Of a DNA stretch of 36,175 nt, positions 17,117 through 25,502 are shown one piece after another. The notes under the pieces were generated by a model. The model was not told the DNA's origin. It saw only the letters and a program-made list of their open reading frames with translations, and made no database searches. A program made the position numbers and the translations under genes. Origin of the DNA: Caldithrix sp. (lineage in GTDB: Bacteria; Calditrichota; Calditrichia; Calditrichales; Calditrichaceae); assembly GCA_020720405.1 (NCBI GenBank), contig DYOS01000023.1, positions 1 through 36,175 of the forward strand, read 5' to 3'. Position 1 is the first letter of the stretch; each line of letters opens with the position of its first letter.

Positions 17117-17918
17117 GGCGGACCTCCTTTCCCGCATTAAAAATAAATTGGGTTGAAACTTTCCTGTCGTCCATGGTTTTGGCCCGTATTGGTTCATTTT
17201 TCATTTCAGCCAGCCAGAGTATGATGGTTGTGGCTAAACCGGCTGCGGTCGCGGTACCCAGGGCAATGACCGCTTTATTCGAATTATTGGCCCTGGAATA
17301 ATATTCATCCACTTTATTGAGCTGAGTCGTGTCCTCATATTTTTTCAGGTTATCCTGTGAAAATGTAAACAGAGCGGCGGTCGCCCCGGCCAGGATCAAA
17401 GAACTCACACCGACCGCCAGAACCGGATATTTCCTGATACTGATTTTATCCTGATAATCACGGTCGGCCAGCAGATGGAAACGCAGGTTATTGGCCAGAA
17501 GTGAGACCATCTGGTCCAGATAATCAGGATCGTTACTCCGCACCTGTTCGTTGATGGTTTGTCCGGTTTCGACCCGGATCAGATTGGCTGTGATCAGATA
17601 AGTGCTGCCATTTTTAAAAATTGTCCCATCGATAAAATAATCAACACCTAAAAGCAGACCGGCTTCAGCACCGCTGCTGTCGGTAAATCCGCCCAGGGCC
17701 AGAACCTGTTCACGGATAATTGCTTCCATATTTTCCCGTTCAACAAGGACAATCTCCGGTACACCGGAGAATTCTGACTTCAGTGAGGCAGGAATATTTT
17801 TCTCCCAGCGGTCCAGGGAAAAAACATTGCTCTCATTCCTGAATTTGCCGATGGCAATGTTGGTCTGCGACCAAACGACAGCCGGGAGAATGAAAAGAGT
17901 TAACAGAATGGTTTTCAT
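17094..17918 (-). CDS. CsgG/FlgO-like envelope protein with C-terminal membrane segments
   Basis: This 274-residue protein has a cleavable signal peptide (to about residue 18, VWSQ) and no lipobox Cys, unlike CsgG itself. Residues about 19-135 match the CsgG/LpoB-like fold: IAIGKFRN, VLVERENMEAIIREQ, GVDYFIDGTI and a strand-rich end. Two hydrophobic segments follow (about 160-180 and 215-240) with a charged linker between. Family members form secretion pores or act as outer-membrane lipoproteins; this one lacks the lipid anchor and has helices instead, so a pore role is not implied. It overlaps kdsC by four bases and the next lipoprotein gene by 23. Confidence 0.7.
   Translation of the reverse strand: MKTILLTLFILPAVVWSQTNIAIGKFRNESNVFSLDRWEKNIPASLKSEFSGVPEIVLVERENMEAIIREQVLALGGFTDSSGAEAGLLLGVDYFIDGTIFKNGSTYLITANLIRVETGQTINEQVRSNDPDYLDQMVSLLANNLRFHLLADRDYQDKISIRKYPVLAVGVSSLILAGATAALFTFSQDNLKKYEDTTQLNKVDEYYSRANNSNKAVIALGTATAAGLATTIILWLAEMKNEPIRAKTMDDRKVSTQFIFNAGKEVRLGFKISF
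17123..17127 (-). promoter_or_regulatory. Shine-Dalgarno site deciding a TTG start
   Basis: GGAGG, within AAAGGAGG on the minus strand, is six bases before the TTG at 17116 and gives a protein that starts just before its lipoprotein signal. It lies inside the last codons of the CsgG-like gene. Confidence 0.7.
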
Positions 17919-18448
17919 GGTTTCTCAAATTTTCCTGATATGATTTTTGACAGTATGGTTTCCAGTTTACCCTGGCGCCGCAGTATTTTGTCTATTACTT
18001 CACGCACAGCGCCCTGCCCGCCTTTGGCCATGGTGATATAATCACAAACGGCTTTCACCTCATCCCGGCCATCAGCCACGGTCACACTGTATCCCACCCG
18101 GAGCAGCAGAGGCAGATCGAGCAAATCATCCCCGATATAACAAATTTCCGAATCGTCGAGACCCATATTCGCTTTCATGGCTTCGTACTCGGGAAGCTTA
18201 TTAAAACTGCCCTGGGACAAGAAATCAATTTTCAGTTCTTCGGCTCGTTTTCTGACCAGGTGCGAATCACGCCCGGTAATGATGCCGGTTTTCAGACCGG
18301 CCATCCGGCACAGGGTAATGCCCATACCATCCTGCACATTAAAATACTTTATTTCCCCATCGCTGGCGGAGTAAATAATGGAGCCATCGGTCATAACGCC
18401 ATCAACATCTGTGATGATAGCTTTAATATTCAGGAGTTTAGACTTCAT
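17915..18448 (-). CDS. kdsC: 3-deoxy-manno-octulosonate-8-phosphatase KdsC
   Basis: This 177-residue HAD-family phosphatase releases Kdo from Kdo-8-phosphate. The nucleophile motif DVDGVMTDG has Asp14 and Asp16. GIITGRDS follows, then the Lys-containing segment near KLPEYEAM and IGDDLLDLPLL, the standard KdsC set with a short (C0) cap. The small size fits the tetrameric KdsC type. The ATG starts three bases after the transporter stop, and the end overlaps the CsgG-like gene by four bases. Confidence 0.95.
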   Translation of the reverse strand: MKSKLLNIKAIITDVDGVMTDGSIIYSASDGEIKYFNVQDGMGITLCRMAGLKTGIITGRDSHLVRKRAEELKIDFLSQGSFNKLPEYEAMKANMGLDDSEICYIGDDLLDLPLLLRVGYSVTVADGRDEVKAVCDYITMAKGGQGAVREVIDKILRRQGKLETILSKIISGKFEKP

Positions 18449-18451
18449 GGT

Positions 18452-19789
18452 TTAAACCGCAGCATTTATTTGCCGGTCTTTTTTCCCGGTTATAATAATA
18501 AAAATCCACAGTGCCAGCGCAGACAGCACTCCTATCCCGGCGAAGAAGTACCAGATAATATGAGCCTGGGCGTACCGCGGATCGGTTGCCGTGCTGACCA
18601 GATCGGGCAGGGTTTTCGGATCCGGACAATATTTTGTCAGCAGGTAGCCGGACAGGATGCCGCTGAATATGTATGAAATGAAGGAGTGCAGATGACTGAA
18701 TCCAAGATAAATTCCCTCTTCTCCTTTTGGGGCAAACAATGAAAAATATTCCAGATAGCGCGGCGATATAAAGCACTCAGCCAGGGCCTGGAAAATAATA
18801 CCGACAATCATCATCACCGTAAACGGATGCAAAATAACCAGACCGAGAATTGAAATATCCACCCCGGCTTTCCCCTGCAGCCAGGGCCCGAGTGACATGG
18901 CGAAGGCTGAGACCGGCATAAGCAGCATGCCAATAAAAATTGATGTTTCCGGTTTGAACCGGCGCATAAGATGGGTGATCATGACCACGAAAATGACCAC
19001 GATCAGCGGGTTCACATTAGCCAGCCATTCCGGTTTGGCGGCATCACCAACCATACGGATAACAAATTTCGGCATGGTGGCATACAACTGGCTCTGGATG
19101 AGCCAGAAGCCACTGGTAATTACCGTCAATGCCATAAGCCGGGGGTGACTCAAAATCTTTAATAAGGCAGAAAACACTTCAGCCAGAGTTTTTCCGTCCT
19201 GCTTCTTTTCATCAATATCCCGGAATAGGAATAAAGCTGCCAGTAAAGCCAGGAGGGACATTGCCGAAGAAAAAAAACTGACATACTCCAGGCCGATTTC
19301 CTGGCGGATGTAGGGCACAAAAGTTTTCCCACTGAAAGCACCGATATTTACAACCCAGTAAAACAAAGCAAAGCCACGGGCGCGGTTGGCCTGGCTGGTT
19401 GTTTTGGCCACTGTGCCGGTAATCAGCGGTTTAATAAATGAAGCACCAACCAGAACGACAATCAGAAACAGGATAACGGAGGCTTTACTCAGAAATACAC
19501 CAAGAAAAAAATATCCGATGGTGAGCAGACCGAATGCCAGAATCAGCCCGTTTTTGAATCCGATACGGTCGGCTACTGCCCCCGAAAACGGCGGTAAAAA
19601 ATAAAGGACTGCGGCGAAAGTCATGGCTACTATCTGGCTCCACCAGTCGTTAAAGCCTACCACATCATTGAGGTAAAGCGTAATAATGATAAAAAATCCG
19701 TAATAAGCTGCTCGTTCGAATAGCTCCATCAGGTTGGCCATCCAGAATTCGCGGGAAAATTTCCAGGTCAGGCTGCTCTGTTCAGTCAT
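18452..19789 (-). CDS. POT/MFS-family transporter inside the Kdo cluster
   Basis: This 445-residue membrane protein has about twelve hydrophobic helices. The first helix carries the ExxER motif (MELFERAAYYG, Glu22, Glu25, Arg26) of proton-coupled oligopeptide transporters, followed by the MFS loop motif GAVADRIGFKNGL. These features place it in the POT branch of the major facilitator superfamily, in the inner membrane. The substrate is unknown. The start at 19789 has AGGAT five bases before it, overlapping the kdsA stop, and kdsC begins three bases after its own stop. The position hints at a link to envelope precursors or peptides, which is inference. Confidence 0.8.
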   Translation of the reverse strand: MTEQSSLTWKFSREFWMANLMELFERAAYYGFFIIITLYLNDVVGFNDWWSQIVAMTFAAVLYFLPPFSGAVADRIGFKNGLILAFGLLTIGYFFLGVFLSKASVILFLIVVLVGASFIKPLITGTVAKTTSQANRARGFALFYWVVNIGAFSGKTFVPYIRQEIGLEYVSFFSSAMSLLALLAALFLFRDIDEKKQDGKTLAEVFSALLKILSHPRLMALTVITSGFWLIQSQLYATMPKFVIRMVGDAAKPEWLANVNPLIVVIFVVMITHLMRRFKPETSIFIGMLLMPVSAFAMSLGPWLQGKAGVDISILGLVILHPFTVMMIVGIIFQALAECFISPRYLEYFSLFAPKGEEGIYLGFSHLHSFISYIFSGILSGYLLTKYCPDPKTLPDLVSTATDPRYAQAHIIWYFFAGIGVLSALALWIFIIITGKKDRQINAAV

Positions 19790-19797
19790 TAATTATC

Positions 19798-20673
19798 CTA
19801 TGCTTTTTTATAATCCTGGTAATCGTAAATACCGGTCTGATCATCACTAATCACCGTTTTGACATATTGATCGATGGTTTTTAACTGGATGAGCAATTCT
19901 TCCAGCTTCTGAATTGGCAACATACTGGCTGCATCACACAGGGCCGAATCACAATCCGGATGCGTTTCAATAAAAACAGCATCGACACCGGCAGCCACCC
20001 CAGCCCGGGAAAGAGGGAAAATAAATTCCTTTGCCCCGCCGCTGCGGTCGCTGCTGCTCACTCCATATTTCCGCACGGCATGAGTAGGATCAAGTACAAC
20101 CGGGAATCCGAGATCACGCATAATTTTCAGGTTTCTCATATCCATAATCAGGTTATGATAGCCAAAAAAAGTACCCCGGTCGGTCAACAAAATCTTATCA
20201 TTTCCGGTACTGGTAATTTTATGAATGGCCGTTTGCATATCCGACGCAGCGAGGAACTGGCCCTTTTTTACATTGATGACTTTCCCGGTCTGCGCTACCG
20301 CTAAAAGCAATGAAGTCTGCATGGAGAGGAAAGCCGGAATCTGGATAACATCGAGCACTTCAGCGCAGGCTTCGGCATCATGCATATCATGGATATCCGA
20401 AAGAACGGGTAAACCGAATGTCGTTTTTACTTTCTGCAGAATTCGCAGACCTTCTTCCAGCCCGGCGCCCTGATAGCTGGATTCAGAGGAGCGGTTATCT
20501 TTGCTAAAAGATGATTTGAATATCAAAGGCATTTGCAGCTTGTCGGCAATGGTTTTGATTTTTTCAGCCGTCTGCATGACGATGCTTTCACTTTCGATGA
20601 CGCAGGGGCCGGCAATCAGGGCCAGAGGCTGACCCGCACCTATTTTAATATGATTAATTTCTACAATTTTCAT
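19798..20673 (-). CDS. kdsA: 3-deoxy-8-phosphooctulonate synthase KdsA
   Basis: This 291-residue cytosolic enzyme condenses phosphoenolpyruvate with arabinose 5-phosphate to make Kdo-8-phosphate. Conserved stretches include LIAGPCVIES near the start, FKSSFSKDNRSS, LPVLSDIHD, QIPAFLSMQT, NVKKGQF, DRGTFFGYHNL and DPTHAV. The residue at the metal position needs an alignment to tell the metal from the non-metal class. The ATG has GGAG six bases upstream. It is the first gene of the cluster running to lptB and has a good promoter in front. Confidence 0.96.
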   Translation of the reverse strand: MKIVEINHIKIGAGQPLALIAGPCVIESESIVMQTAEKIKTIADKLQMPLIFKSSFSKDNRSSESSYQGAGLEEGLRILQKVKTTFGLPVLSDIHDMHDAEACAEVLDVIQIPAFLSMQTSLLLAVAQTGKVINVKKGQFLAASDMQTAIHKITSTGNDKILLTDRGTFFGYHNLIMDMRNLKIMRDLGFPVVLDPTHAVRKYGVSSSDRSGGAKEFIFPLSRAGVAAGVDAVFIETHPDCDSALCDAASMLPIQKLEELLIQLKTIDQYVKTVISDDQTGIYDYQDYKKA

Positions 20674-20693
20674 CTATTCTCCGTTTTTTGGGA

Positions 20694-20722
20694 AATATAA
20701 ACTTTTTAGGATAACCATTCAA
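20694..20722 (-). promoter_or_regulatory. Promoter of the Kdo/Lpt cluster
   Basis: On the minus strand TTGAAT (20717-20722), 17-base spacer, TATATT (20694-20699), about 20 bases before the kdsA ATG. Both hexamers and the spacing are close to sigma-70 consensus. It would drive kdsA and, given the tiny gaps, all genes to lptB. Confidence 0.6.
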
Positions 20723-20787
20723 AGCCATGCCATCAGGCTTGAAATATACTTTGCATTTATTCCATTACTTTGCAAAATTTGACCCCT

Positions 20788-21513
20788 ATGGAATTATTTT
20801 ACCTGGAACAGGCCGACTTAAATCTGCCGGAATGCACTTTGGATCTGGTTGAAAGCCAACATATTATTCAATCCCTTCGCAAGAAAACAGGTGATGTTTT
20901 ACAGATAACCAATGGCCGGGGCTGTCTTTTTTCAGCGGAAATTGTTTCTTTAAAAAAAGCGGTAACGGTAAAGTTAACCAGCCTGATCCGTGAGCTCCAG
21001 CCTCAAAGTGAGCTGACCATAGCGGTTGCTTTTATTAAGCCCAGCCGGTTTGAATTTATACTGGAGAAAGGGACTGAACTTGGTGTCAGGCGTTTTATTT
21101 TTTTCCGCAGTCGTTATGCAAATTACGCCAGTTCAAATACCGACCGCTTTGAAAAAATTCTGCGTTCGGCTATGAAGCAATCCTTACAGCTCTTCATGCC
21201 TGAAATACAGGTCTTTTCAAAGTTTGATGATTTTATAGAACATTGTACCGATCGGTACGCCGAAAAATTTTATGCAGCAGATGCAAAAAGTAATTCTTTA
21301 TTAGGAATTTTATTAAAAAATGGTTTAAATTCCCGTTCACACATCATTGCTATCGGACCAGAGGGTGGCTTTACCGGGGAAGAATCTGATATTTTTCAGC
21401 ACCATCATTTTCTCCCTGTCGGGCTTGGGCCAAACCGTCTGCGGACGGAGACAGCCGCAATCTGTGCCAGCGCGATACTGGCACAATTCGTTGCGACTAA
21501 TACAAAACTATAA
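20788..21513 (+). CDS. rsmE: 16S rRNA m3U1498 methyltransferase RsmE
   Basis: This protein of about 241 residues methylates N3 of uridine 1498 in 16S rRNA using S-adenosylmethionine. The SPOUT/alpha-beta-knot signature is clear: FILEKGTELGVRRFI in the middle, IAIGPEGGFTGEE, then LGPNRLRTETAAICASAILA at the C-terminus, where the cofactor binds. The ATG at 20788 matches the usual MELFYL-type N-terminus; an in-frame TTG at 20770 would add six residues. No clear Shine-Dalgarno site is seen. The HIT gene follows after 14 bases. Confidence 0.95.
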   Translation: MELFYLEQADLNLPECTLDLVESQHIIQSLRKKTGDVLQITNGRGCLFSAEIVSLKKAVTVKLTSLIRELQPQSELTIAVAFIKPSRFEFILEKGTELGVRRFIFFRSRYANYASSNTDRFEKILRSAMKQSLQLFMPEIQVFSKFDDFIEHCTDRYAEKFYAADAKSNSLLGILLKNGLNSRSHIIAIGPEGGFTGEESDIFQHHHFLPVGLGPNRLRTETAAICASAILAQFVATNTKL

Positions 21514-21515
21514 GA

Positions 21516-21521
21516 GGGAGG
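21516..21521 (+). promoter_or_regulatory. Shine-Dalgarno site deciding the HIT-protein TTG start
   Basis: GGGAGG lies six bases before the TTG at 21528 and directly after the rsmE stop, which supports a non-ATG start that gives the normal N-terminus. Confidence 0.65.
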
Positions 21522-21527
21522 CTTTCT

Positions 21528-21878
21528 TTGGAAAATGAGTCTTGCGTTTTTTGTGAAATAATGGTGAACCGGAAGCCTGAAGACATTGTTTTCGAAGATG
21601 AGCAGGTCACTGTGTTCCATGACATCAATCCACAGGCACCGGTACACCTGTTGATTGTACCGAAAAAACACATTGCTAAATTATCTGATGTCACGGAACA
21701 GGATAGTAAAATTCTGTGCCGGATGATGGAAATTGCCCGGGAAATGGCAGTGAAAATGAATCTTAATCAACAGGGATTCAGGTTAGTCATGAATGAGGGT
21801 AAAGATAGCGGGCAGAGCATATTCCACATGCATCTGCACATGCTGAGCGGCCGGCGCCTGATGTGGCCTCCGGGCTGA
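21528..21878 (+). CDS. HIT-family nucleotide-binding hydrolase (Hint-like)
   Basis: This 116-residue protein carries the histidine triad HMHLHM (His100, 102, 104), the CVFCEIMVNR start and VFHDINPQAPVHLLIVPKKHI typical of Hint-type purine nucleoside phosphoramidases. Length is normal. The start is TTG with a good ribosome site. It is the second gene of a plus-strand pair with rsmE and is followed by a strong terminator. The physiological substrate cannot be told from the sequence. Confidence 0.92.
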   Translation: MENESCVFCEIMVNRKPEDIVFEDEQVTVFHDINPQAPVHLLIVPKKHIAKLSDVTEQDSKILCRMMEIAREMAVKMNLNQQGFRLVMNEGKDSGQSIFHMHLHMLSGRRLMWPPG

Positions 21879-21899
21879 GGGTTTACTGTAATTTTAAAC

Positions 21900-21940
21900 A
21901 GGCATTCTGATATTCAGACAATCAGGATGCCTTTTTTTTT
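21900..21940 (+). terminator. Strong terminator after the HIT gene, overlapping the end of the convergent response regulator
   Basis: A 12-base-pair stem with one wobble (arms 21900-21911 and 21921-21932), a nine-base loop and eight or more T residues. The right arm contains the stop and last codons of the response-regulator gene read on the other strand, so the same DNA codes for the Lys-rich tail and terminates the HIT transcript. Confidence 0.9.
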
Positions 21941-22278
21941 GCGGTAATTGCATCAAAGAGATTTTTAAATTCAAACGGTTTCGGAAAAATACCATCAACT
22001 TCGCGCGGAATTTCGGATTGGTTGGAAGAAAGTTCATATCCGGTCATAAAATAAAACTGACCGCTATAACCATATTTCCTGGCATTCCTGTAAAATTCGA
22101 TTCCATTCATCTCCGGCATCATAATATCTGTCAGAATAATATCCGGGTTAAATATTTTCATCTTGTCCATGGCCTCATTACCATTTGAGGCCAGGGAGCA
22201 ATCATAACCGATGAACTCAAACAAATCTTTGAGAGAATCAGCGATATAGGAATCATCATCGACAAGAAGAACTCTCAT
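21922..22278 (-). CDS. Stand-alone response regulator receiver domain
   Basis: This 118-residue CheY-like protein consists of one receiver domain with no output domain. The acidic pocket is Asp7-Asp9, the phosphoacceptor is Asp51 in ILTDIMMPEMNG, and the switch Thr79 and Lys100 are present, so it should be phosphorylatable. No kinase gene is adjacent; the nearest sensor-like gene is the kinase-less propeller protein at 26044. No ribosome site is obvious at the ATG. It lies 49 bases after the S9 peptidase gene on the same strand. Its target is unknown. Confidence 0.9.
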   Translation of the reverse strand: MRVLLVDDDSYIADSLKDLFEFIGYDCSLASNGNEAMDKMKIFNPDIILTDIMMPEMNGIEFYRNARKYGYSGQFYFMTGYELSSNQSEIPREVDGIFPKPFEFKNLFDAITAKKKAS

Positions 22279-22327
22279 GGTCGTGTTTCTTTTGTTAATT
22301 TTTATACCGGGGATTTAGCAACAAAGA

Positions 22328-24238
22328 CTATTTTCGGCTCTTGTGGTGGGAACTTAGAAATTTTTCTATTTCTGTATAGATTTTATAATTATTTTCTTCT
22401 TTGATGAACTGATGCCCTTCATCCTCCAGGATCAGGAGATTTGTTTCAATCCCCTTCTGGCGCAGGATTTCAGCAAATTGTTCAGTATCGGCACAGGGTG
22501 TTTTAACATCCTGCCGGCCATGAATAAGCAAAACCGGTTTTATTATTTTATCGGCATTGAAGACCGGTGAATAGGAAGTTAATAAATCTTTATCCCGAAT
22601 TGGATCGCCCATCTGCTCATAAAGCATCTGACGCATGGGTTCCCAGTAAGCCGGAATGGATTCAAGGAAGGAAAAGATATTGACAACCGGGGCCTGGGCA
22701 ATGGCACAGCAGAATTTATCCGGTTCCCGGATAAGCAACTGCAGGGCAAGATAACCGCCGAAGGAATTACCGTAGATCGAAATTCCGGATGAATCCGCTA
22801 TCTTTTCAGAAACCAGCCAGTCAACGCCGTCAATTATATCATCAACAATTAATCCGCCCCACTGTTTGAAGCCGGCTTCAAAAAAATCTCTGCCATAGCC
22901 GATGGAACCCCGGTAATTAACCTGGAGAACCGCATACCCGCGGTTGGCTAAAAACTGGGCGGCGCTGTTGAAAGACCAGACATCCCGGGTGGACGGACCG
23001 CCGTGAGGCAAAACTATTGTCGGCAAATGGATTGCTTTTTTTCCAGGTGGTAAGGTCAGATAACCGCGCAGTAACACACTATCCCGGCTGAAAAATTTAA
23101 TTGGTGTCATCACAGCCATTTTCTGCTCATCGAGCCAGGGGCTGATATCGCTCAGTTTGGTCAGGGAGCCGGAAATTTTGTCAAAATAATAATAGGCACC
23201 GCGGCTTCTGTCGCTATAAGTACGGACTAATACCTTTCGTTCATCCCGGCTCATTTCCTGGATGATGACTTCCAGACCAGGCAGTTCCCGCTCCAGTTTC
23301 TTTTGCAGTTCCCTTTGTTCCTCGTCAAAGAAACGGTGCTCTTTTTTATCCTTGATATAAACCACCCCGGTAATCTTGTTTCTCTTTGCAGATTTAAGCA
23401 GGTCATATACGTCCAGGTCCGGATGCTCATAAATGGTTTTTATCTCGCTGCCATTTTCGGGATCAACAAGCACAATCGCCCTTTTGTCCCGGCCAAGATT
23501 GGAACTGGCATAAACGTACCGGTTGTCTTCCGTAAACTGGAGGGGAAAAAAATTTTCTTTAAAATTGGTACTGAGAATTTTGGTAAAAGGTGCTTCCGGT
23601 TCGACCCGGTACAACATATCCATATTTACACCGTCCGTTGCCAACATAATCCGCAGAATATCATTATTATCAAAACTCCAGTCGACTACATTTCCCGGGT
23701 TAGGTGCAACCAGTTCAGCATCACCGGTGTAAACCTGCAATTTATAGATATCGAAGGCCTTTTTATCCATTTTATTCAGTCCGGCCAGGATATGGGTGGA
23801 GTCGGTTCGCATTTCATGAACCAGGATCGATTTAACGTTTGCATCGGGTGTCAGGGCAATTTGATTTTGGCCATCAATATCAAGACTAAACATCTGGTAA
23901 TTTTCATTGCCCACCGGGTCATACACATAAAGCAGCCTGGAATTGTTTACCCAGATCACCTTCAGCACATCCCGTTCGCGCAGGGATGTAAGGCGACGGG
24001 CGCTGCCATCGGGCAGTTTCTGAACAAAAATGTTGATTCTGTTTTCCCAGGGTTGAAGAAAAGCGACGGAATGCCCGTCCGGCGAAAGGTGATAATCTGA
24101 TTTTTCAGGTTTTTTAAAAAAGTATTCCAGTGGAAATTTCTGAATCTGCGAAACTGGTTTTTCATCGCAGGAAAAGAGCATTATAAGGAATGCGAAGAGA
24201 CTAAAGATAACAAACTTATTAAAATTCATTATGACCAT
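22328..24238 (-). CDS. S9 prolyl-oligopeptidase-family peptidase, probable lipoprotein
   Basis: This 636-residue protein begins with a lipoprotein signal (MLFSC, Cys24), so it is likely anchored in the envelope. A beta-propeller fills the first 370 residues or so (YHLSPDGHSVAFL and later DIDGQNQIALTPDA are typical blades). An alpha/beta-hydrolase domain follows. The nucleophile is Ser492 in GNSFGG, with Asp577 in HGRQD and His609 in EDEGHQF, so the triad is complete. Such enzymes cleave small peptides, often with acyl-aminoacyl or dipeptidyl specificity. The ATG at 24238 is followed by another at 24229 that would also keep the signal. A minor oddity is the absence of a clear Shine-Dalgarno site. 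Confidence 0.92.
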   Translation of the reverse strand: MVIMNFNKFVIFSLFAFLIMLFSCDEKPVSQIQKFPLEYFFKKPEKSDYHLSPDGHSVAFLQPWENRINIFVQKLPDGSARRLTSLRERDVLKVIWVNNSRLLYVYDPVGNENYQMFSLDIDGQNQIALTPDANVKSILVHEMRTDSTHILAGLNKMDKKAFDIYKLQVYTGDAELVAPNPGNVVDWSFDNNDILRIMLATDGVNMDMLYRVEPEAPFTKILSTNFKENFFPLQFTEDNRYVYASSNLGRDKRAIVLVDPENGSEIKTIYEHPDLDVYDLLKSAKRNKITGVVYIKDKKEHRFFDEEQRELQKKLERELPGLEVIIQEMSRDERKVLVRTYSDRSRGAYYYFDKISGSLTKLSDISPWLDEQKMAVMTPIKFFSRDSVLLRGYLTLPPGKKAIHLPTIVLPHGGPSTRDVWSFNSAAQFLANRGYAVLQVNYRGSIGYGRDFFEAGFKQWGGLIVDDIIDGVDWLVSEKIADSSGISIYGNSFGGYLALQLLIREPDKFCCAIAQAPVVNIFSFLESIPAYWEPMRQMLYEQMGDPIRDKDLLTSYSPVFNADKIIKPVLLIHGRQDVKTPCADTEQFAEILRQKGIETNLLILEDEGHQFIKEENNYKIYTEIEKFLSSHHKSRK

Positions 24239-24290
24239 TTTCTTTTGGAATGCCCGTCAAGCTACGGAAGTCACCGGTTATTGTTCCTGC

Positions 24291-24704
24291 TCAGGGCAGA
24301 AATTTTAGATTTTTCAATAATGTGCGGGTTGATTTGGTTAAGTTAAGGTTTTCTGCTTCCTCAGGGCTGACCCAGTCCGCTGAAAGCGCATCATCCCTGC
24401 TGATGGGCTCACCGGAAAGATATTCGCCGTGAAAATCAATGATAATAAAATGCTGCGGAAATTCACCCGTCGGTAAAAATTCAAAAACTTCCGGATATCT
24501 TTCATTAACCATGATGACAACCCCGGTCTCTTCAAGCACTTCTCTGGCAGCAGCCGTTTTCAGCGATTCACCATAATTTTGTTTGCCTCCCGGAATCGCC
24601 CAGTGACCTGCAAAAGGATCGTTCTTTCTTCTCACCAATAATATTTTACCCTGCCGGATGACAATTGCCCCGACACCGACCACCGGAAACTGTTCGGTGA
24701 TCAA
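24291..24704 (-). CDS. Nudix hydrolase
   Basis: This 137-residue protein has a full Nudix box from Gly40 to Val62: Gly, five residues, Glu, seven residues, REVLEETGV. The LLVRRKNDPFAGHWAIPGG before it resembles ADP-ribose pyrophosphatases and MutT-like enzymes. The substrate is not decided by the sequence. The start is a TTG whose last two bases are part of the upstream TGA stop (TTGA overlap), so it is translationally coupled to the acetyltransferase gene. Confidence 0.92.
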   Translation of the reverse strand: MITEQFPVVGVGAIVIRQGKILLVRRKNDPFAGHWAIPGGKQNYGESLKTAAAREVLEETGVVIMVNERYPEVFEFLPTGEFPQHFIIIDFHGEYLSGEPISRDDALSADWVSPEEAENLNLTKSTRTLLKNLKFLP

Positions 24705-25456
24705 GAGAAAATTTCCAGCCAGTTTTGTTTGAGCAGACCCATTCTCAAAACATCCCTGAATTCATCCCGGACAAAGACATCCCGGTACAGAATGCCTTCA
24801 AGGTCAAAACCGAATTTACTGTTAATATTTATATTGGCAATATTTGTATCCAGAGAATAAATATAAACTTTGTTAAAACCACCGATCATGAATACATAAT
24901 AAAGGAATAAAAACGTAGAAACCTTGCCCAATCCCCTGTTCCGGTAAGCCGGATTGCCGATCAGCTTTTTCATTTCAAGTTTAAAGGATAAATGGTCAAC
25001 GTTATCGGCTCCGATAAAGCCAATCAGTTCACCCGGTTCCAGAAAGACACCGAAATAAGACCGGTTCTCATTATAACACATATAGTTAACCAGCTCTTCG
25101 GAATTTTTCGGAAAAAAGCCGATAAAGGTTTGGGAAAGTTCATCATTTTTAAGCCATTCTGAAACTTGTCTGACCTGCTCCGGCCGTATAGGTTGAAGGC
25201 TGATGTCCTGGAATTTGAGCGTTTGGCTTTCTGCCCAATGGTTTTCAACCGTCTGGCAGGAAAAGATGTTGCTGTAATAAACATCTTCCTTGCTGTTTTT
25301 ATTATGGCCGGTTACATAGTCCAGCAGATTTACGGAGACGGTCACAATATCACCGCTGTTTACGCCGTAATTGACCAGCTCTTTGTAAAAACTATTGGTA
25401 ACCAATTTGAGGAGCTGGTTTTTTTTCTGCCGGTCAATTTTTTGAAAATCATCCAT
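24701..25456 (-). CDS. GNAT-type N-acetyltransferase with an N-terminal extension
   Basis: The protein has about 251 residues. The C-terminal 160 form a GNAT fold of the ribosomal-protein-acetyltransferase-like type: ISLQPIRPEQVRQVSEWL, GELIGFIGADNV, the acetyl-CoA loop NPAYRNRGLGK and a final KVYIYSLDTNIANININSKF-like helix. The first 80 or so residues (FYKELVNYGVNSGDIVTVSVN) are not part of GNAT and I do not recognise them. The ATG at 25456 has GAGGGG seven bases upstream; a GTG one codon earlier is possible. It overlaps the Nudix gene by four bases. The acetyl acceptor is unknown. Confidence 0.85.
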   Translation of the reverse strand: MDDFQKIDRQKKNQLLKLVTNSFYKELVNYGVNSGDIVTVSVNLLDYVTGHNKNSKEDVYYSNIFSCQTVENHWAESQTLKFQDISLQPIRPEQVRQVSEWLKNDELSQTFIGFFPKNSEELVNYMCYNENRSYFGVFLEPGELIGFIGADNVDHLSFKLEMKKLIGNPAYRNRGLGKVSTFLFLYYVFMIGGFNKVYIYSLDTNIANININSKFGFDLEGILYRDVFVRDEFRDVLRMGLLKQNWLEIFS

Positions 25457-25502
25457 CACAGTACCCCTCTTTTTTATTGAAAACGCGCTAATCCGGTTGA
25501 GC

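Noticed and set aside
23303-24100. Long plus-strand open frame of 265 codons
   Set aside because: Antisense to the propeller of the S9 peptidase, whose signal, blades and catalytic triad are intact; the plus-strand protein has no recognisable features.
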